In this document: positions 1-7,895 of the stretch, in pieces
Numbering within the stretch: position 1 is the stretch's first letter
Layout: every line of letters begins with the position of its first letter
Source of the DNA: CAZVLE01 sp964627855
GTDB lineage: Bacteria; Bacillota; Dethiobacteria; DTU022
Assembly (NCBI GenBank): GCA_964627855.1
Contig: CAZVLE010000049.1
Span: 1 to 26,659 of the forward strand
DNA length: 26,659 nucleotides
Direction: 5' to 3'
The notes under the pieces: model-generated
Database searches by the model: none
What the model saw: the letters and a program-made list of their open reading frames with translations, nothing else
What the model was told of the DNA's origin: nothing
Made by a program: the position numbers and the translations under genes

Positions 1-2
1 TC

Positions 3-737
3 TTTTTTGGGCTGAAAGCTCTGGGCTTAAGTGAAAAATATGCTATTTTAACCGCGGCAGTCATTTTAAGTGTTTTGGCTTTTGGTTCGCTTGCCAACCC
101 TGCCGGCAGCCTTGATCTCACCTTTTACGGGGGCAAGGCAACCCTGGCGCTTTACGGGATGATCATGTTTAGTTTTTCCAGCTTTTTCTCGATACCCCAG
201 GCTGTTGAAGGTCTCTCCTGGAACCTGAAACTGGTCCCGAAGGCCGTAATGCTGGGCCTGGGTATAAACTTTATTTTTACTTTCGTCGTCGCATCGCTGG
301 CGATGCTGGCCTCTACTACGGTGACCGAGGTGGCCATTATCGGCTGGGGCAGAGCGATAGGCAACTGGGCCTCGGTGATCGGTTCACTCTTTATCCTGGT
401 AGCGATCCTGACGAGCTACTGGGCGACATCGTACGCCCTGGCAATCATTATTGTAGAAAGGCTAAACTGGCAATACCGATTTTCTTGGCTGATCGCGACC
501 CTGCCCACCTTATTGCTGGCGCTGCCCGGATTGACCGGTTTTCTGGGCTTCATGCGCATCGCCGGTGGAGCTATCGCCATTTTAGTTGCCTTACTGGTGA
601 TCCCGGCACTGCGGACCAGCCGGGTCGCAATCAAATATTCTTCTTTTAATTTGGGCCCCCTCGGGAGTTCCGGCTTTCAGCTGCTTGTATTGCTGGCCTA
701 TATAATAATGGCCGTCGGTTCCCTGATGCCGCTTTAA
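3..737 (+). CDS. APC-superfamily amino-acid permease-like transporter, C-terminal part (5' end outside window)
   Basis: The reading frame is open from the first bases of the window, so the start lies upstream; an internal TTG at 75 is not a convincing start. The visible part is almost entirely hydrophobic, with about six membrane segments separated by short loops. A stretch with SFSSFFSIPQAVEGL, followed by a long helix and then a LFILVAILTSYWATSYALA helix, resembles the C-terminal half of LeuT/APC-fold permeases of the aromatic amino acid and spore-germination type. The likely role is import of an amino acid or related solute across the cytoplasmic membrane. An amidohydrolase gene starts 41 bp downstream on the same strand, suggesting an uptake-plus-hydrolysis unit. 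The exact family and substrate cannot be fixed from a fragment. Confidence 0.6.
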   Translation, partial: FFGLKALGLSEKYAILTAAVILSVLAFGSLANPAGSLDLTFYGGKATLALYGMIMFSFSSFFSIPQAVEGLSWNLKLVPKAVMLGLGINFIFTFVVASLAMLASTTVTEVAIIGWGRAIGNWASVIGSLFILVAILTSYWATSYALAIIIVERLNWQYRFSWLIATLPTLLLALPGLTGFLGFMRIAGGAIAILVALLVIPALRTSRVAIKYSSFNLGPLGSSGFQLLVLLAYIIMAVGSLMPL

Positions 738-778
738 GTTTTTAAGCTACGCTCATTTCAGGACCAAGGAGGAGTAAG

Positions 779-2410
779 ATGCGACTTTACGATCAGCTTT
801 TTTGCAACGGGGAAATTTACACTGTAGACGAGCGCTGCCCGACAGCGGAAGCGCTGGCTGTGAAAGGCGGCCGTATTGCTGCCGTCGGCTCTCTGGCAGA
901 ATGCCGGGCGGTGCTTGGCAAAAACTTTGAAACGGTCAACCTGGAAAACGGCGCCCTGCTGCCCGGTTTTATCGACACTCACCTGCATCCGACCCTGATG
1001 ATCTATTTTGCACTGAGCCTGACCCTGGAAGAAGTGCGCTCTGTTGCTGAAATGCAGGAAACAGTGCGGGAAGCGGCGGCGCAAGAGAAGCAATCACCCT
1101 GGATCCTCGGTTTCAAACTTGACGATCAAGCCCTGGAGGAGAGGCGCCGGGTTAACCGTCACGATCTCGATGCTGCCTGCGGTTCCCGGCCGGTAGTATT
1201 GGTGACTCTTGATGGACACAGGGTCATCACTAATACCAGGGCCCTTGAAGAAGCAGGTTTGACTGAAAAAACCGCAGATCCGCCGGGCGGGAAAATCGAA
1301 AGGGAAGAGAGTGGATATCCCGCGGGAATATTTCATGAGCAGGCCGTAAATTTGATCCTGGATCGGGTCCCCCTACCGGAGTTGGAAGAGATCCAGGAAG
1401 CAGCAAAAAGTGTTTTTAGAGAATTGGCTGCCAGCGGCATCACCTCGATTGGGGCTGTCCTGCAGACCGGTGCAGAAGGCCCGGCTGGAAAGAACGGCGC
1501 TTTTGATCTGCCGCTGATGGAGATGCTGCTGGATCAGATCCCCCTTAGCATCTACAGCCTGATTATTTCCCGGGAAATAGAGCAGGTAGAAGCCGCCCGC
1601 CAAAGCGGGCTTCACCAGGAGACACAAGATGGAGCCAGTCCGGGCCGCAAAACCGGCGCAGTAAAAATATTCTGCGATGGTACGCTGCAGGCTGGTACTG
1701 CCTACATGGCTCAACCCTACACTAACCAACCCGGCAACAGCGGTTTCATGATCCATGAACCGGAAGACCTTTACGGGCGAATGGTTGCAGCACACCTGGC
1801 CGGCCTGCAGATCGCCATTCATGCTATAGGCGATGCCGCCAACCGGACCTGTGTTGATCTCTATAAGCGCCTACTTGAAAAGTACCCCCGCCGGGATCAT
1901 CGCCATCGCCTTGAGCATGCTTCAGTTCTTAATGCCGGCCTGATTGCCGACCTGGCCGGTCTGGAGCTGGTCGTTTCTTCCCAACCATCCTTTTTGCATA
2001 CCGAAGAACACTGGCTGCCGGAACAAATCGGCCCTGAACGGTGCAAATGGGCCTATCCCTACCGCTCACTGGTCGAAGCAGGAATTAAACTGGCCGGTGC
2101 ATCCGATGCCCCTGTCTGTTCGCCCGATGTGCTGCAGGGGCTGCAGTGCTTCGTGACCAGGGAGGGATTTGTGGCGGAGCAATCGCTCAGCGCCGTCCAG
2201 GCTGTTCGCGCTTTTACCATTGATGCTGCTTACGCCCAGTTTGAAGAACAGATCAAGGGCAGCCTGAGCGTGGGCAAGAGGGCTGACCTGGTTGTCCTGA
2301 GCGCCAATCCGGTCAGGGTTGAGCCGGAGCATATCACGGAAATCAGGGTCAAACGCACTATTTGCGGCGGCATCACTATTTTCTGTGAACAGGATGGCCG
2401 CTACGCCTGA
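779..2410 (+). CDS. Amidohydrolase 3 family metal-dependent hydrolase (YtcJ-like)
   Basis: The 543-residue product has the usual length of YtcJ-type amidohydrolases. The N-terminal beta segment runs into GFIDTHLH, giving metal ligands H68 and H70. Further expected ligands are a lysine in VKIFCDG (K296, often carboxylated in this superfamily), H348 in IAIHAIGD, H380 in HRLEH and D443 in GASDAP. The C-terminal SVGKRADLVVLS returns to the composite beta domain. No signal peptide is seen, so it is cytoplasmic. The ATG at 779 is preceded by an AAGGAGGAG ribosome binding site at good spacing. Family members hydrolyse C-N bonds in amides, imides or formamides. The substrate here is unknown; the upstream permease suggests an imported amino-acid derivative. 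The gene converges on nhaC with a 31-bp gap and no clear terminator. Confidence 0.88.
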   Translation: MRLYDQLFCNGEIYTVDERCPTAEALAVKGGRIAAVGSLAECRAVLGKNFETVNLENGALLPGFIDTHLHPTLMIYFALSLTLEEVRSVAEMQETVREAAAQEKQSPWILGFKLDDQALEERRRVNRHDLDAACGSRPVVLVTLDGHRVITNTRALEEAGLTEKTADPPGGKIEREESGYPAGIFHEQAVNLILDRVPLPELEEIQEAAKSVFRELAASGITSIGAVLQTGAEGPAGKNGAFDLPLMEMLLDQIPLSIYSLIISREIEQVEAARQSGLHQETQDGASPGRKTGAVKIFCDGTLQAGTAYMAQPYTNQPGNSGFMIHEPEDLYGRMVAAHLAGLQIAIHAIGDAANRTCVDLYKRLLEKYPRRDHRHRLEHASVLNAGLIADLAGLELVVSSQPSFLHTEEHWLPEQIGPERCKWAYPYRSLVEAGIKLAGASDAPVCSPDVLQGLQCFVTREGFVAEQSLSAVQAVRAFTIDAAYAQFEEQIKGSLSVGKRADLVVLSANPVRVEPEHITEIRVKRTICGGITIFCEQDGRYA

Positions 2411-2441
2411 TTCCGGGCTGAGAAACCGGCCTGCCAGACGC

Positions 2442-3977
2442 CTACCCGGCCTGCTCCTTATCCTTTTCCAAAACCCTGCCCAGCACCAAAGTGGTGACGA
2501 TGATTATAATCAGACCGGCAACCCAGGCCACCGGCAAGGGCAACTGCAGTCCGGCCAGGATAAAGGCAACCAATGCCGCAAGTGCTGCCGTGAGGGCATA
2601 GACAATTTGAGTGTTAACATGGTCTATATGGTTACATCCTGCCCCTACGGAAGAGATAATCGTTGTATCCGATATGGGTGAGCTGTGATCACCGGTAATC
2701 CCACCGCTTAAAACAGCCGCAATCACCAGGGGCATCGAAAGATCAAGGGCGATGCCGATGCCGAAGGCTATGGGGAGCATAATCGAAAAAACACCCCAGG
2801 AAGTACCCGTGGAAAAAGCCATCAGCGCGCTGGCCAGGAAAACCATGGCCGGCACCAGGAACAGGGGAATATTGTCATCGATTAAACCAGTCAGGTAAAG
2901 GTCGGTCCCCAACAAGTCGGTTAACGTGCCAATACTGAACGCTAAAATCACAATCACAATGATAAATACCACCTTTTTAACACCATTGAACCAGTAACCG
3001 ATCACCTGCCTGGCTCCGGCCATGCGGCGCAGAACCATAAGCAAACCGGAAATAAAACCGCCAACCATAAAGGCCAGGATAACCGATACAATGATCTCAG
3101 CCTCCTGGATAGCTTCCAATACTGTTCGCTGGGGGAAACCGCCACTAAGCAGAGTGAAGCCAAACAACACAATAAAAAACGCCGCCAGGGGCAGGAAAAT
3201 ATTGACCAGGGTCGGCCTGACTCCACCTTCAAAGCGGTAACCTTCGCCAGCCTCTTCCGGGGTTTTGCCTTTTAAAACTTCGCCGCTGTTGAGAGCGCGT
3301 TTTTCTGCAGTTCGCATCGGGCCGTAATCGCGCCTGCTCCAGGCGATGAAACCGACCAGCAGCAGGGCAAAGATGCTGTAAAAGTTAAAAGGAATCGCTC
3401 CAAAATAGAGGGTCCAGGGATTTACAGTTTCAGGAAGCCTGGCAACCTGAAGAGTCAGAATGCTGACGATGAACGCACCCCAGCTGGTAAAAGGAATGTT
3501 AACCACCATCGGAGCTGCGGTTGAGTCAATAATATAGGCCAGCTTTTCTCTTGAAACCTTAAGCCTGTCGGTAATAGGGCGCAAGATGGGCCCGACAATT
3601 ACCGGACTGGCATCGGTCCAGGCGCCAATGAACATACTGGAAAACCAGGCAGTTACCTGGGCGCGCCTGGCACTGGTAACCTTTTTATTCAGGGCTTCAG
3701 CCAGGGCGTAAGCACCGCCGGAGCTTTCCAGAAGACCCACAAAACCACCCACCATTATAAAGAGAACGAAGAGAGCAATATTCATGGGAGCTGTCAGGGC
3801 CGGCAGCAGCAGTTCGGTGACGGTTACGCTTAGCCCTTTTAGCGGATTCCATCCGGCCAGCATGATAGCCCCTAAGTAAACCCCGGCCAGCAGTGAAATA
3901 ACTGTTTTGCGCGTAAGCATGGCCAGAATTATAGCTGCCAGGGGTGGCAGCAAAGAAAGGAAACCGTATTCGCTCAT
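2442..3977 (-). CDS. NhaC-family Na+/H+ antiporter-like membrane transporter
   Basis: The 511-residue protein is highly hydrophobic, with about a dozen membrane segments. It carries the NhaC-family signatures GTSWG (391-395) and GDHSSPISDTT (429-439), plus an N-terminal half ending near TDASPVIVGPILRP (121-134). The family includes Na+/H+ antiporters and Na+-coupled organic-acid exchangers such as MleN, so ion exchange or substrate uptake are both possible. The start is supported by a GAGGAG ribosome binding site upstream of the ATG. It lies 19 bp downstream of the amidohydrolase gene 3997-5424, so the two are almost certainly cotranscribed. This favours transport linked to that enzyme's substrate or product. 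Confidence 0.87.
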   Translation of the reverse strand: MSEYGFLSLLPPLAAIILAMLTRKTVISLLAGVYLGAIMLAGWNPLKGLSVTVTELLLPALTAPMNIALFVLFIMVGGFVGLLESSGGAYALAEALNKKVTSARRAQVTAWFSSMFIGAWTDASPVIVGPILRPITDRLKVSREKLAYIIDSTAAPMVVNIPFTSWGAFIVSILTLQVARLPETVNPWTLYFGAIPFNFYSIFALLLVGFIAWSRRDYGPMRTAEKRALNSGEVLKGKTPEEAGEGYRFEGGVRPTLVNIFLPLAAFFIVLFGFTLLSGGFPQRTVLEAIQEAEIIVSVILAFMVGGFISGLLMVLRRMAGARQVIGYWFNGVKKVVFIIVIVILAFSIGTLTDLLGTDLYLTGLIDDNIPLFLVPAMVFLASALMAFSTGTSWGVFSIMLPIAFGIGIALDLSMPLVIAAVLSGGITGDHSSPISDTTIISSVGAGCNHIDHVNTQIVYALTAALAALVAFILAGLQLPLPVAWVAGLIIIIVTTLVLGRVLEKDKEQAG

Positions 3978-3996
3978 TTTTTAGCTCACTCCTCGA

Positions 3997-5424
3997 TCAG
4001 ATTAAACCATCACGCATCATAGCTGCAGGGCCCTTGTTAATTTTAGCTATTCTGGCGGCAGAGTCTGCAGCACAGGAACGGGCAGCTTCCTGGGCCTGGT
4101 TTACGATTGCCGCCTCATCCATGGTTAAAAGGCGCCTGTTTTCTATAACAATGCGGCCATCAACTATGACAGTTTCAACTTCATGCCCCCTGGCCGCATA
4201 AACCAGGTTGGGCACTACATTTCTGACGGGATATTCAAGGTACGGTGACAATCCCGGTTGAGTCAAATCAACGATGATCACGTCAGCCAGTTTTCCCGGC
4301 TCCAGGCTGCCCACCTGATCGCCCAGTCCCACTGCCCTGGCTCCTTCCACGGTAGCCAGGCGCAGGGCTTTCCAGGCCGGCATAACCTTGGGATCACGGC
4401 AATGCACCTTGTTTAAAAGGGCGGCCAGCTTCATCTCATTCCAGATATTGTGGCAGTTGTTGCCGGGAGCCTGGTCTGAACCGAGGGCCGCATTGCCCCC
4501 GTGCTCCAGAAAACTGATCAGGGGCGGAACCAGACCATCAATAATAGCGATAGAGGCAGGACAGCAGACCATTGCCGCACCGCTTGTCGCCATGATGGCT
4601 GTTTCTTCTTCCGTGGCTTCGGTTAAATGGACTGCCAGCAGGTTCTTATCTATTAAGCCTAAATTTTGCAGGTAGGGTATAGACCTGCAGTTGTAGCGTT
4701 GGACAAGCTGATTGGTTTCCCGGTCCCCCTGGGCTACATGCATGTGGATCATAATACCGGAGTCTTCCGACTCTTTCTTGATACGAAGCAGCAAATCCCG
4801 GGGAACCATGTCCGGTCCCTGAGGCCCGAGCATACAGGTAATCCGCCCGCCGGCCCGGTTATGCCACTCTTCAATCAAGGCCATATTTTGATAAAAAAGC
4901 AGTTCCCCCTGGGTTTCATCAAAGGGGTATAGAGCTCCCGGAGGCAAATCGTCCATCTTTATCGGGACCGCCGTAATCAGCGATGCAACCCTGGCCCGCA
5001 GGCCTAATTCTTCATAAACCGGGCATATTGAACGCATCGGAAAACCGAAGTCAACAAGGGTGGTGGTACCGCTCTTTAAAGCTTCCAATGCACCAAGCGC
5101 GGCCCCGCTGACTGCGGCATCCTCAGTTAAGTTTGAAATGTAAGGCCCAAGCCCATAATGCATCCAATCGTCCATGTCCTGGGCCAACCCCCGGTAGAGG
5201 GTAAGCATGGCATGAATGTGACCATCGATCAAACCAGGCATGACCACCTTCTCCCGGGCATCAATTATTTTTGCCGTATCTTCAAGGGCTTCTAAGGGCA
5301 GTTCGCTCATCGGCCCAACTGCGGAAATCTTGTTTTCGGAAATCAGCAAAAAACCATCAGGAATAGCGCCGACTCCTTTGCCGGTCATGGTTAGAAGAAG
5401 GGCGTTTTTAATCAGAATAGCCAT
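3997..5424 (-). CDS. Amidohydrolase of the MtaD/SsnA/chlorohydrolase group
   Basis: The 475-residue TIM-barrel amidohydrolase resembles the cytosine-deaminase-like group that includes 5-methylthioadenosine/S-adenosylhomocysteine deaminase, SsnA and triazine hydrolases. Metal ligands are visible: H69 and H71 in GLIDGHIH, H229 in IHMHVAQGD, H266 in AVHLTEATEEE and D317 in LGSDQAPGNN. The C-terminal LEPGKLADVIIVDL is typical of the composite domain. One oddity is that the catalytic glutamate usually found as HxHxAE reads Q232 here, so classical deaminase chemistry is uncertain. The ATG has only a weak upstream GGGG ribosome binding site. The gene leads a two-gene unit with the NhaC-type transporter. 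The substrate is not identifiable, but a cyclic amidine or amide is the family expectation. Confidence 0.82.
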   Translation of the reverse strand: MAILIKNALLLTMTGKGVGAIPDGFLLISENKISAVGPMSELPLEALEDTAKIIDAREKVVMPGLIDGHIHAMLTLYRGLAQDMDDWMHYGLGPYISNLTEDAAVSGAALGALEALKSGTTTLVDFGFPMRSICPVYEELGLRARVASLITAVPIKMDDLPPGALYPFDETQGELLFYQNMALIEEWHNRAGGRITCMLGPQGPDMVPRDLLLRIKKESEDSGIMIHMHVAQGDRETNQLVQRYNCRSIPYLQNLGLIDKNLLAVHLTEATEEETAIMATSGAAMVCCPASIAIIDGLVPPLISFLEHGGNAALGSDQAPGNNCHNIWNEMKLAALLNKVHCRDPKVMPAWKALRLATVEGARAVGLGDQVGSLEPGKLADVIIVDLTQPGLSPYLEYPVRNVVPNLVYAARGHEVETVIVDGRIVIENRRLLTMDEAAIVNQAQEAARSCAADSAARIAKINKGPAAMMRDGLI

Positions 5425-5774
5425 CAGCTTGTTCTACCCCGGATCTTATTTTGTATTAACTCCGAATTAGTGCGTGCACTCAAGGTTAATGCCTGATACT
5501 TCTTGATCTTTACTCTGAAACCTGCCAGTGCGCTTTATTTTTTAAAGTACTTAATCTATTTGCCGCCATCATGGCCGGTTCAATTCTTCCGGTTAGTCAT
5601 GGTGATAAAATGCCGGCTCGCACGCCCGCAATAGCTTTAACTCCTGCCTGGCCTGAACCTGGGAATTCATGAGGAAGTTTTCACTTGAAAAGGCAACAGG
5701 ATGATGTCTGGCTCATGTTAGATGCCTTTAGAGTTCTTGACAAAATTTTAGCATAGTGTAACAATGGTTGCATA
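5425..5774. other. Divergent intergenic region between amidohydrolase and toxin-antitoxin genes
   Basis: This 350-bp spacer separates the minus-strand amidohydrolase from the plus-strand antitoxin gene. Next to the antitoxin there is a candidate promoter (5737-5765). Two short open stretches occur on the plus strand but have no recognisable family, start site or ribosome binding site. One covers roughly 5504-5671; the other is a 27-codon stretch ending at 5756. They may be chance or remains of a lost gene. No clear promoter for the amidohydrolase could be fixed; a weak TTGAGT/TTAAT-like pair lies on the minus strand about 60 bp before its start. Confidence 0.5.
5737..5765 (+). promoter_or_regulatory. 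Candidate promoter for the RHH/PIN toxin-antitoxin pair
   Basis: A perfect TTGACA -35 box is followed after 17 bp by AACAAT, which matches four of six -10 positions. The antitoxin start at 5802 would have a leader of about 30 nt. Confidence 0.45.
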
Positions 5775-5801
5775 ATGGAACCGCATAATGAGGTGAACAA
5801 A

Positions 5802-6044
5802 TTGGCTAATATTACTGTAAAAAATATCCCCGATGACCTTTATGAAAAACTAAGCAGAAGCGCTAAGATTAACCGCCGTAGTATAAACCAGGAAATTATT
5901 GTCTGCATAGAGAGCAGTGTGCAAGGCAAAGTATACACCCCAGAGCAGATTCTGGAAAAAGCCCGCAGACTACGTGATAAAACTGCCAGTCATCCGATTA
6001 GCAATGATGAGCTAAGACTAATCAAAGAAATTAAGCGTTTATGA
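5802..6044 (+). CDS. FitA/VapB-like ribbon-helix-helix antitoxin
   Basis: The 80-residue product starts MANITVKNIPDDLYEKL, the typical opening of FitA-type ribbon-helix-helix antitoxins: an N-terminal DNA-binding beta strand, then two helices including RRSINQEI. The C-terminal tail is expected to wrap the partner PIN toxin and block its active site. The TTG at 5802 is preferred over the in-frame ATG at 5775 because GAGGTG sits six bases upstream of the TTG and family members begin exactly there. The stop overlaps the toxin start by 4 bp (ATGA), so the two are translationally coupled. By family knowledge, the complex should repress its own promoter. Confidence 0.85.
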   Translation: MANITVKNIPDDLYEKLSRSAKINRRSINQEIIVCIESSVQGKVYTPEQILEKARRLRDKTASHPISNDELRLIKEIKRL

Positions 6045-6448
6045 TTGTCGTGGACACTAATATAATTGCTTACCTCTTTATTAGCGGCGAGTTTTCAGAG
6101 CAGGCAGAAAAGGTTCTTTTGAAGGATCCGCAGTGGGCGGCACCGCTGTTATGGCGAAGCGAGCTGAGAAGCGTTTTGACTCAATATATCAGGAAAGAGT
6201 TATTGAGCCTCGCAGATGCCGTGGATATTATGGACCACGCTTCGCGGCTGATGGAAAATAACGAGTATGATGTAAACTCAAGGCTGGTTTTGGCCCTGGC
6301 AAAGGAAAGCAATCTTTCTGCTTACGATTGTGAGTTTATTGCATTAGCCAAAGATCTCGGTGTTAAACTTGTTACTGCCGATCAAAAGATTGCTGAGATA
6401 TTCTCTGAATATACCATTTTCCTCCAGGGCTTTACCGGTGAGGCCTGA
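6041..6448 (+). CDS. vapC: PIN-domain ribonuclease toxin (VapC/FitB-like)
   Basis: The 135-residue protein is a complete PIN domain, a Mg2+/Mn2+-dependent endoribonuclease fold. The four acidic metal-binding positions are in place: D5 in MIVVDTN, E41 in LWRSELRS, D96 in SAYDCEF and D114 in VTADQKI. The length is typical for VapC. It overlaps its cognate antitoxin gene by 4 bp. VapC-type toxins usually cleave tRNA or rRNA, but the target of this one cannot be read from sequence. No obvious damage is seen, so the pair is probably functional. A 6-bp GC-rich hairpin (GCGTGC, loop GGA, GCACGC) lies at 6486-6500 downstream but lacks a U run, so it is not a convincing terminator. Confidence 0.9.
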   Translation: MIVVDTNIIAYLFISGEFSEQAEKVLLKDPQWAAPLLWRSELRSVLTQYIRKELLSLADAVDIMDHASRLMENNEYDVNSRLVLALAKESNLSAYDCEFIALAKDLGVKLVTADQKIAEIFSEYTIFLQGFTGEA

Positions 6449-6567
6449 ATTAGTTTGCTTCCTACAGATGCCTGGATAAAATGCAGCGTGCGGAGCACGC
6501 CCCGACCCCACAGTGATATGACCTTTCCCTTTCCTCTCAAACCCTTAATCCTAATGAGATGATTAGC

Positions 6568-6596
6568 TTGGCCGTTGTATATGCTCAGTATATACT
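6568..6596 (+). promoter_or_regulatory. Relic promoter of the decayed mazEF locus
   Basis: A weak TTGGCC -35 and a good TATACT -10 are separated by 17 bp and end 18 bp before the mazE ATG. The block GTATAtaCTATA at and just after the -10 recurs imperfectly as GTATACTATA over the start codon (6617-6626), which could be old autoregulatory sites. Confidence 0.35.
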
Positions 6597-6614
6597 ATAG
6601 ACAAGATGAGGCAG

Positions 6615-6854
6615 ATGTATACTATAATTTGAAAGTGGGGAAACAGCCGGGCAGGGCGCCTGCCACGATCATTTCTCGGAAAAGCCGGGTTGGAAGAAAA
6701 AGACCAGATTGCGCTTGTAGTTAAGAACGGCGACATTACTATCGTGCCCGCCAAAAAACACCTAACTTTATGAGAATGTGCTGCAGATTATCACAAAACC
6801 TGCAAACCGACAGAGTGGGATACGGGTTAACCAAACGGTTAAGAGATATGGTAA
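6615..6854 (+). pseudogene. mazE: Decayed MazE-type antitoxin gene with four in-frame stops
   Basis: One continuous frame from the ATG at 6615 to TAA at 6852 reads as a whole MazE-family antitoxin of about 79 codons, interrupted by stops at 6630 (TGA), 6771 (TGA), 6828 (TAA) and 6840 (TAA). Conserved pieces in order are MYTII, then stop, KWGNS, RLPRSFLGKAGLEEKDQ, VKNGDITIVPAKKHLTL, then stop, KPTEWDTG, then stop, PNG, then stop, EIW. KWGNS, the RLP swapped-hairpin core and the TEWDTG...EIW tail are hallmarks of the family. No frameshift is needed, so decay seems to be by point mutation. A short product restarting after the first stop is possible but unlikely to be regulated normally. It sits between two intact toxin-antitoxin pairs. 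Confidence 0.85.
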
Positions 6855-6904
6855 ATAAATATACGCCCGAACAAAGCGACATCATAGTGTCGGCAATAAC
6901 TTGA
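6848..6904 (+). pseudogene. mazF: MazF toxin 5' stub
   Basis: The 18 codons from the ATG at 6848 read MVNKYTPEQSDIIVSAIT and then stop. This matches the start of MazF-type endoribonucleases, which typically open with a K-Y-I-P-x-x-G-D-I-V pattern. The ATG overlaps the terminal TGG-TAA of the mazE relic, the original coupled arrangement. Everything after about residue 14 is missing, and the sequence runs straight into the leader of the acetyltransferase gene. The toxin has therefore been lost by deletion, consistent with the antitoxin being free to decay. Confidence 0.7.
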
Positions 6905-6929
6905 CAACATTATCCACAGTGTCGATAGA
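6901..6929 (+). promoter_or_regulatory. Candidate promoter for the acetyltransferase gene
   Basis: A perfect TTGACA is followed after 17 bp by GATAGA, a weak -10. It starts within the last codons of the mazF stub and lies 15 bp before the acetyltransferase ATG, so the leader would be very short. Confidence 0.35.
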
Positions 6930-6943
6930 AAGAGAGTTTTAAC

Positions 6944-7435
6944 ATGCCGGATAAATTAATAATCAGGCAGGCCGAAGCAAAAGATTACCCCTTCATGCGA
7001 GAAATGCTTTATGAAGCTATCTTTATTCCCAAGGGTGAGGATAGACCGCCCTTTTCTATTATTGACGACTCTGCAATCTATAAATATATTAGCGGCTGGA
7101 TGAAAGGATCGGATAGCGGTTTTATTGCCGAGGTTAGTGGAGAGGCAGTGGGCGCTGCCTGGGCCAGATTGTTTGAAAACGCTGAAGCTGGCGGATACGG
7201 GTTTATTGACAACAACACTCCCGAGTTAAGCCTGGCAGTTTTTGAAAAATACCGGGCCATGGGGATCGGAACAGCCTTAATGAAGGCGCTGATGGCTGAG
7301 CTTAAAGCAAAAGGTTATGAGCGCTTATCGTTAAGTGTGGACAAACTGAACCGGGCTGTCGGCTTTTATATCAAACTGGGGTTTGAAACAGTTAAAGAGC
7401 AGGAAACCGACTTCCTGATGCTTAAATATTTATGA
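6944..7435 (+). CDS. GNAT-family N-acetyltransferase
   Basis: The 163-residue protein is a single GNAT domain. Motif A for acetyl-CoA binding is visible as YRAMGIGTAL (103-112), preceded by the beta-4 strand LSLAVFEKYR. It is followed by the conserved LSLSVDKLNRAVGFYIKLGF segment (128-147), the typical motif B. The N-terminal IIRQAEAKDYPFM is the usual GNAT opening. The acceptor substrate is unknown. GNAT enzymes include toxins that acetylate aminoacyl-tRNA, but those are paired with a small antitoxin gene, and none lies next to this one. AGAAAGAGAG precedes the ATG as ribosome binding site. It is convergent with the PIN toxin gene downstream, with 13 bp between stops. Confidence 0.88.
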   Translation: MPDKLIIRQAEAKDYPFMREMLYEAIFIPKGEDRPPFSIIDDSAIYKYISGWMKGSDSGFIAEVSGEAVGAAWARLFENAEAGGYGFIDNNTPELSLAVFEKYRAMGIGTALMKALMAELKAKGYERLSLSVDKLNRAVGFYIKLGFETVKEQETDFLMLKYL

Positions 7436-7448
7436 TTTGCGGCAAAAC

Positions 7449-7895
7449 CTATAGAGAAAGCGGGTTCAAAATCTGCAAACCACACCTCTCGGCAACCTTA
7501 ACCAGTTTATGGTCGGAGCAGACAAAGACAGGATTACTGGACTTGATTGAAAGCACAGTTGCCAGCTGCAGGGCATCAATCGGGGTCAGGTAATGTTCTG
7601 AACAGAGATCGACACTGAGCAGAACGACCTTCGGGGTAACTTCAAGAGTATAGATGGCACCACCGGCTATTTCGCCAAGAAAAATCTTCATCACCTGCTT
7701 GAACTCTGCATCGGAAATAATGCTATCAATTTCTGCAAGCCTTTTCAGGTTGGATACAACTTCAGTAATAGTCAGCTGAGAGATAAAGCGATTTGCTGTT
7801 TCTTCAAACACTTTTTTTATTATTTCTGTCCCCGGTTCATCAGTGTATCTTTTAAATATAGCGCTGGTGTCAAGAAAGTAGGATTTTTCGCTCAT
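7449..7895 (-). CDS. vapC: PIN-domain toxin (VapC-like), second locus
   Basis: The 148-residue PIN-domain protein has acidic active-site residues D9 (FLDTSAIFKRY), E45 (TITEVVSNL), D107 (LTPIDALQLA) and D128 (VCSDHKL). The FLDTSALxKRY-type opening and PxDALxLA motif belong to the PIN subgroup commonly paired with AbrB-like antitoxins. It is expected to be a metal-dependent ribonuclease. Its ATG overlaps the end of the upstream antitoxin gene by 4 bp. It differs clearly from the PIN toxin at 6041-6448, so this is not a recent local duplication. Confidence 0.88.
   Translation of the reverse strand: MSEKSYFLDTSAIFKRYTDEPGTEIIKKVFEETANRFISQLTITEVVSNLKRLAEIDSIISDAEFKQVMKIFLGEIAGGAIYTLEVTPKVVLLSVDLCSEHYLTPIDALQLATVLSIKSSNPVFVCSDHKLVKVAERCGLQILNPLSL

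Noticed and set aside
758..1093. Opposite-strand open frames within the amidohydrolase gene and many others across the window
   Set aside because: They are antisense to well-supported genes, lack ribosome binding sites and show no family features.
5504..5671. Small plus-strand open stretch in the 5425-5774 spacer
   Set aside because: There is no start with a ribosome binding site and no recognisable family; it may be chance.
6486..6500. GC-rich hairpin GCGTGC/GCACGC after the first PIN toxin
   Set aside because: It lacks a following T run, so it was not called a terminator; it may be a minor palindromic repeat.
6630..6632. Selenocysteine or programmed read-through at the first TGA in mazE
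   Set aside because: Three more in-frame stops follow in the same gene and mazF is truncated, so decay is the simpler reading.
6563..6754. Minus-strand open frame over the mazE relic
   Set aside because: It is the antisense shadow of the degraded mazE frame and has no recognisable domain.
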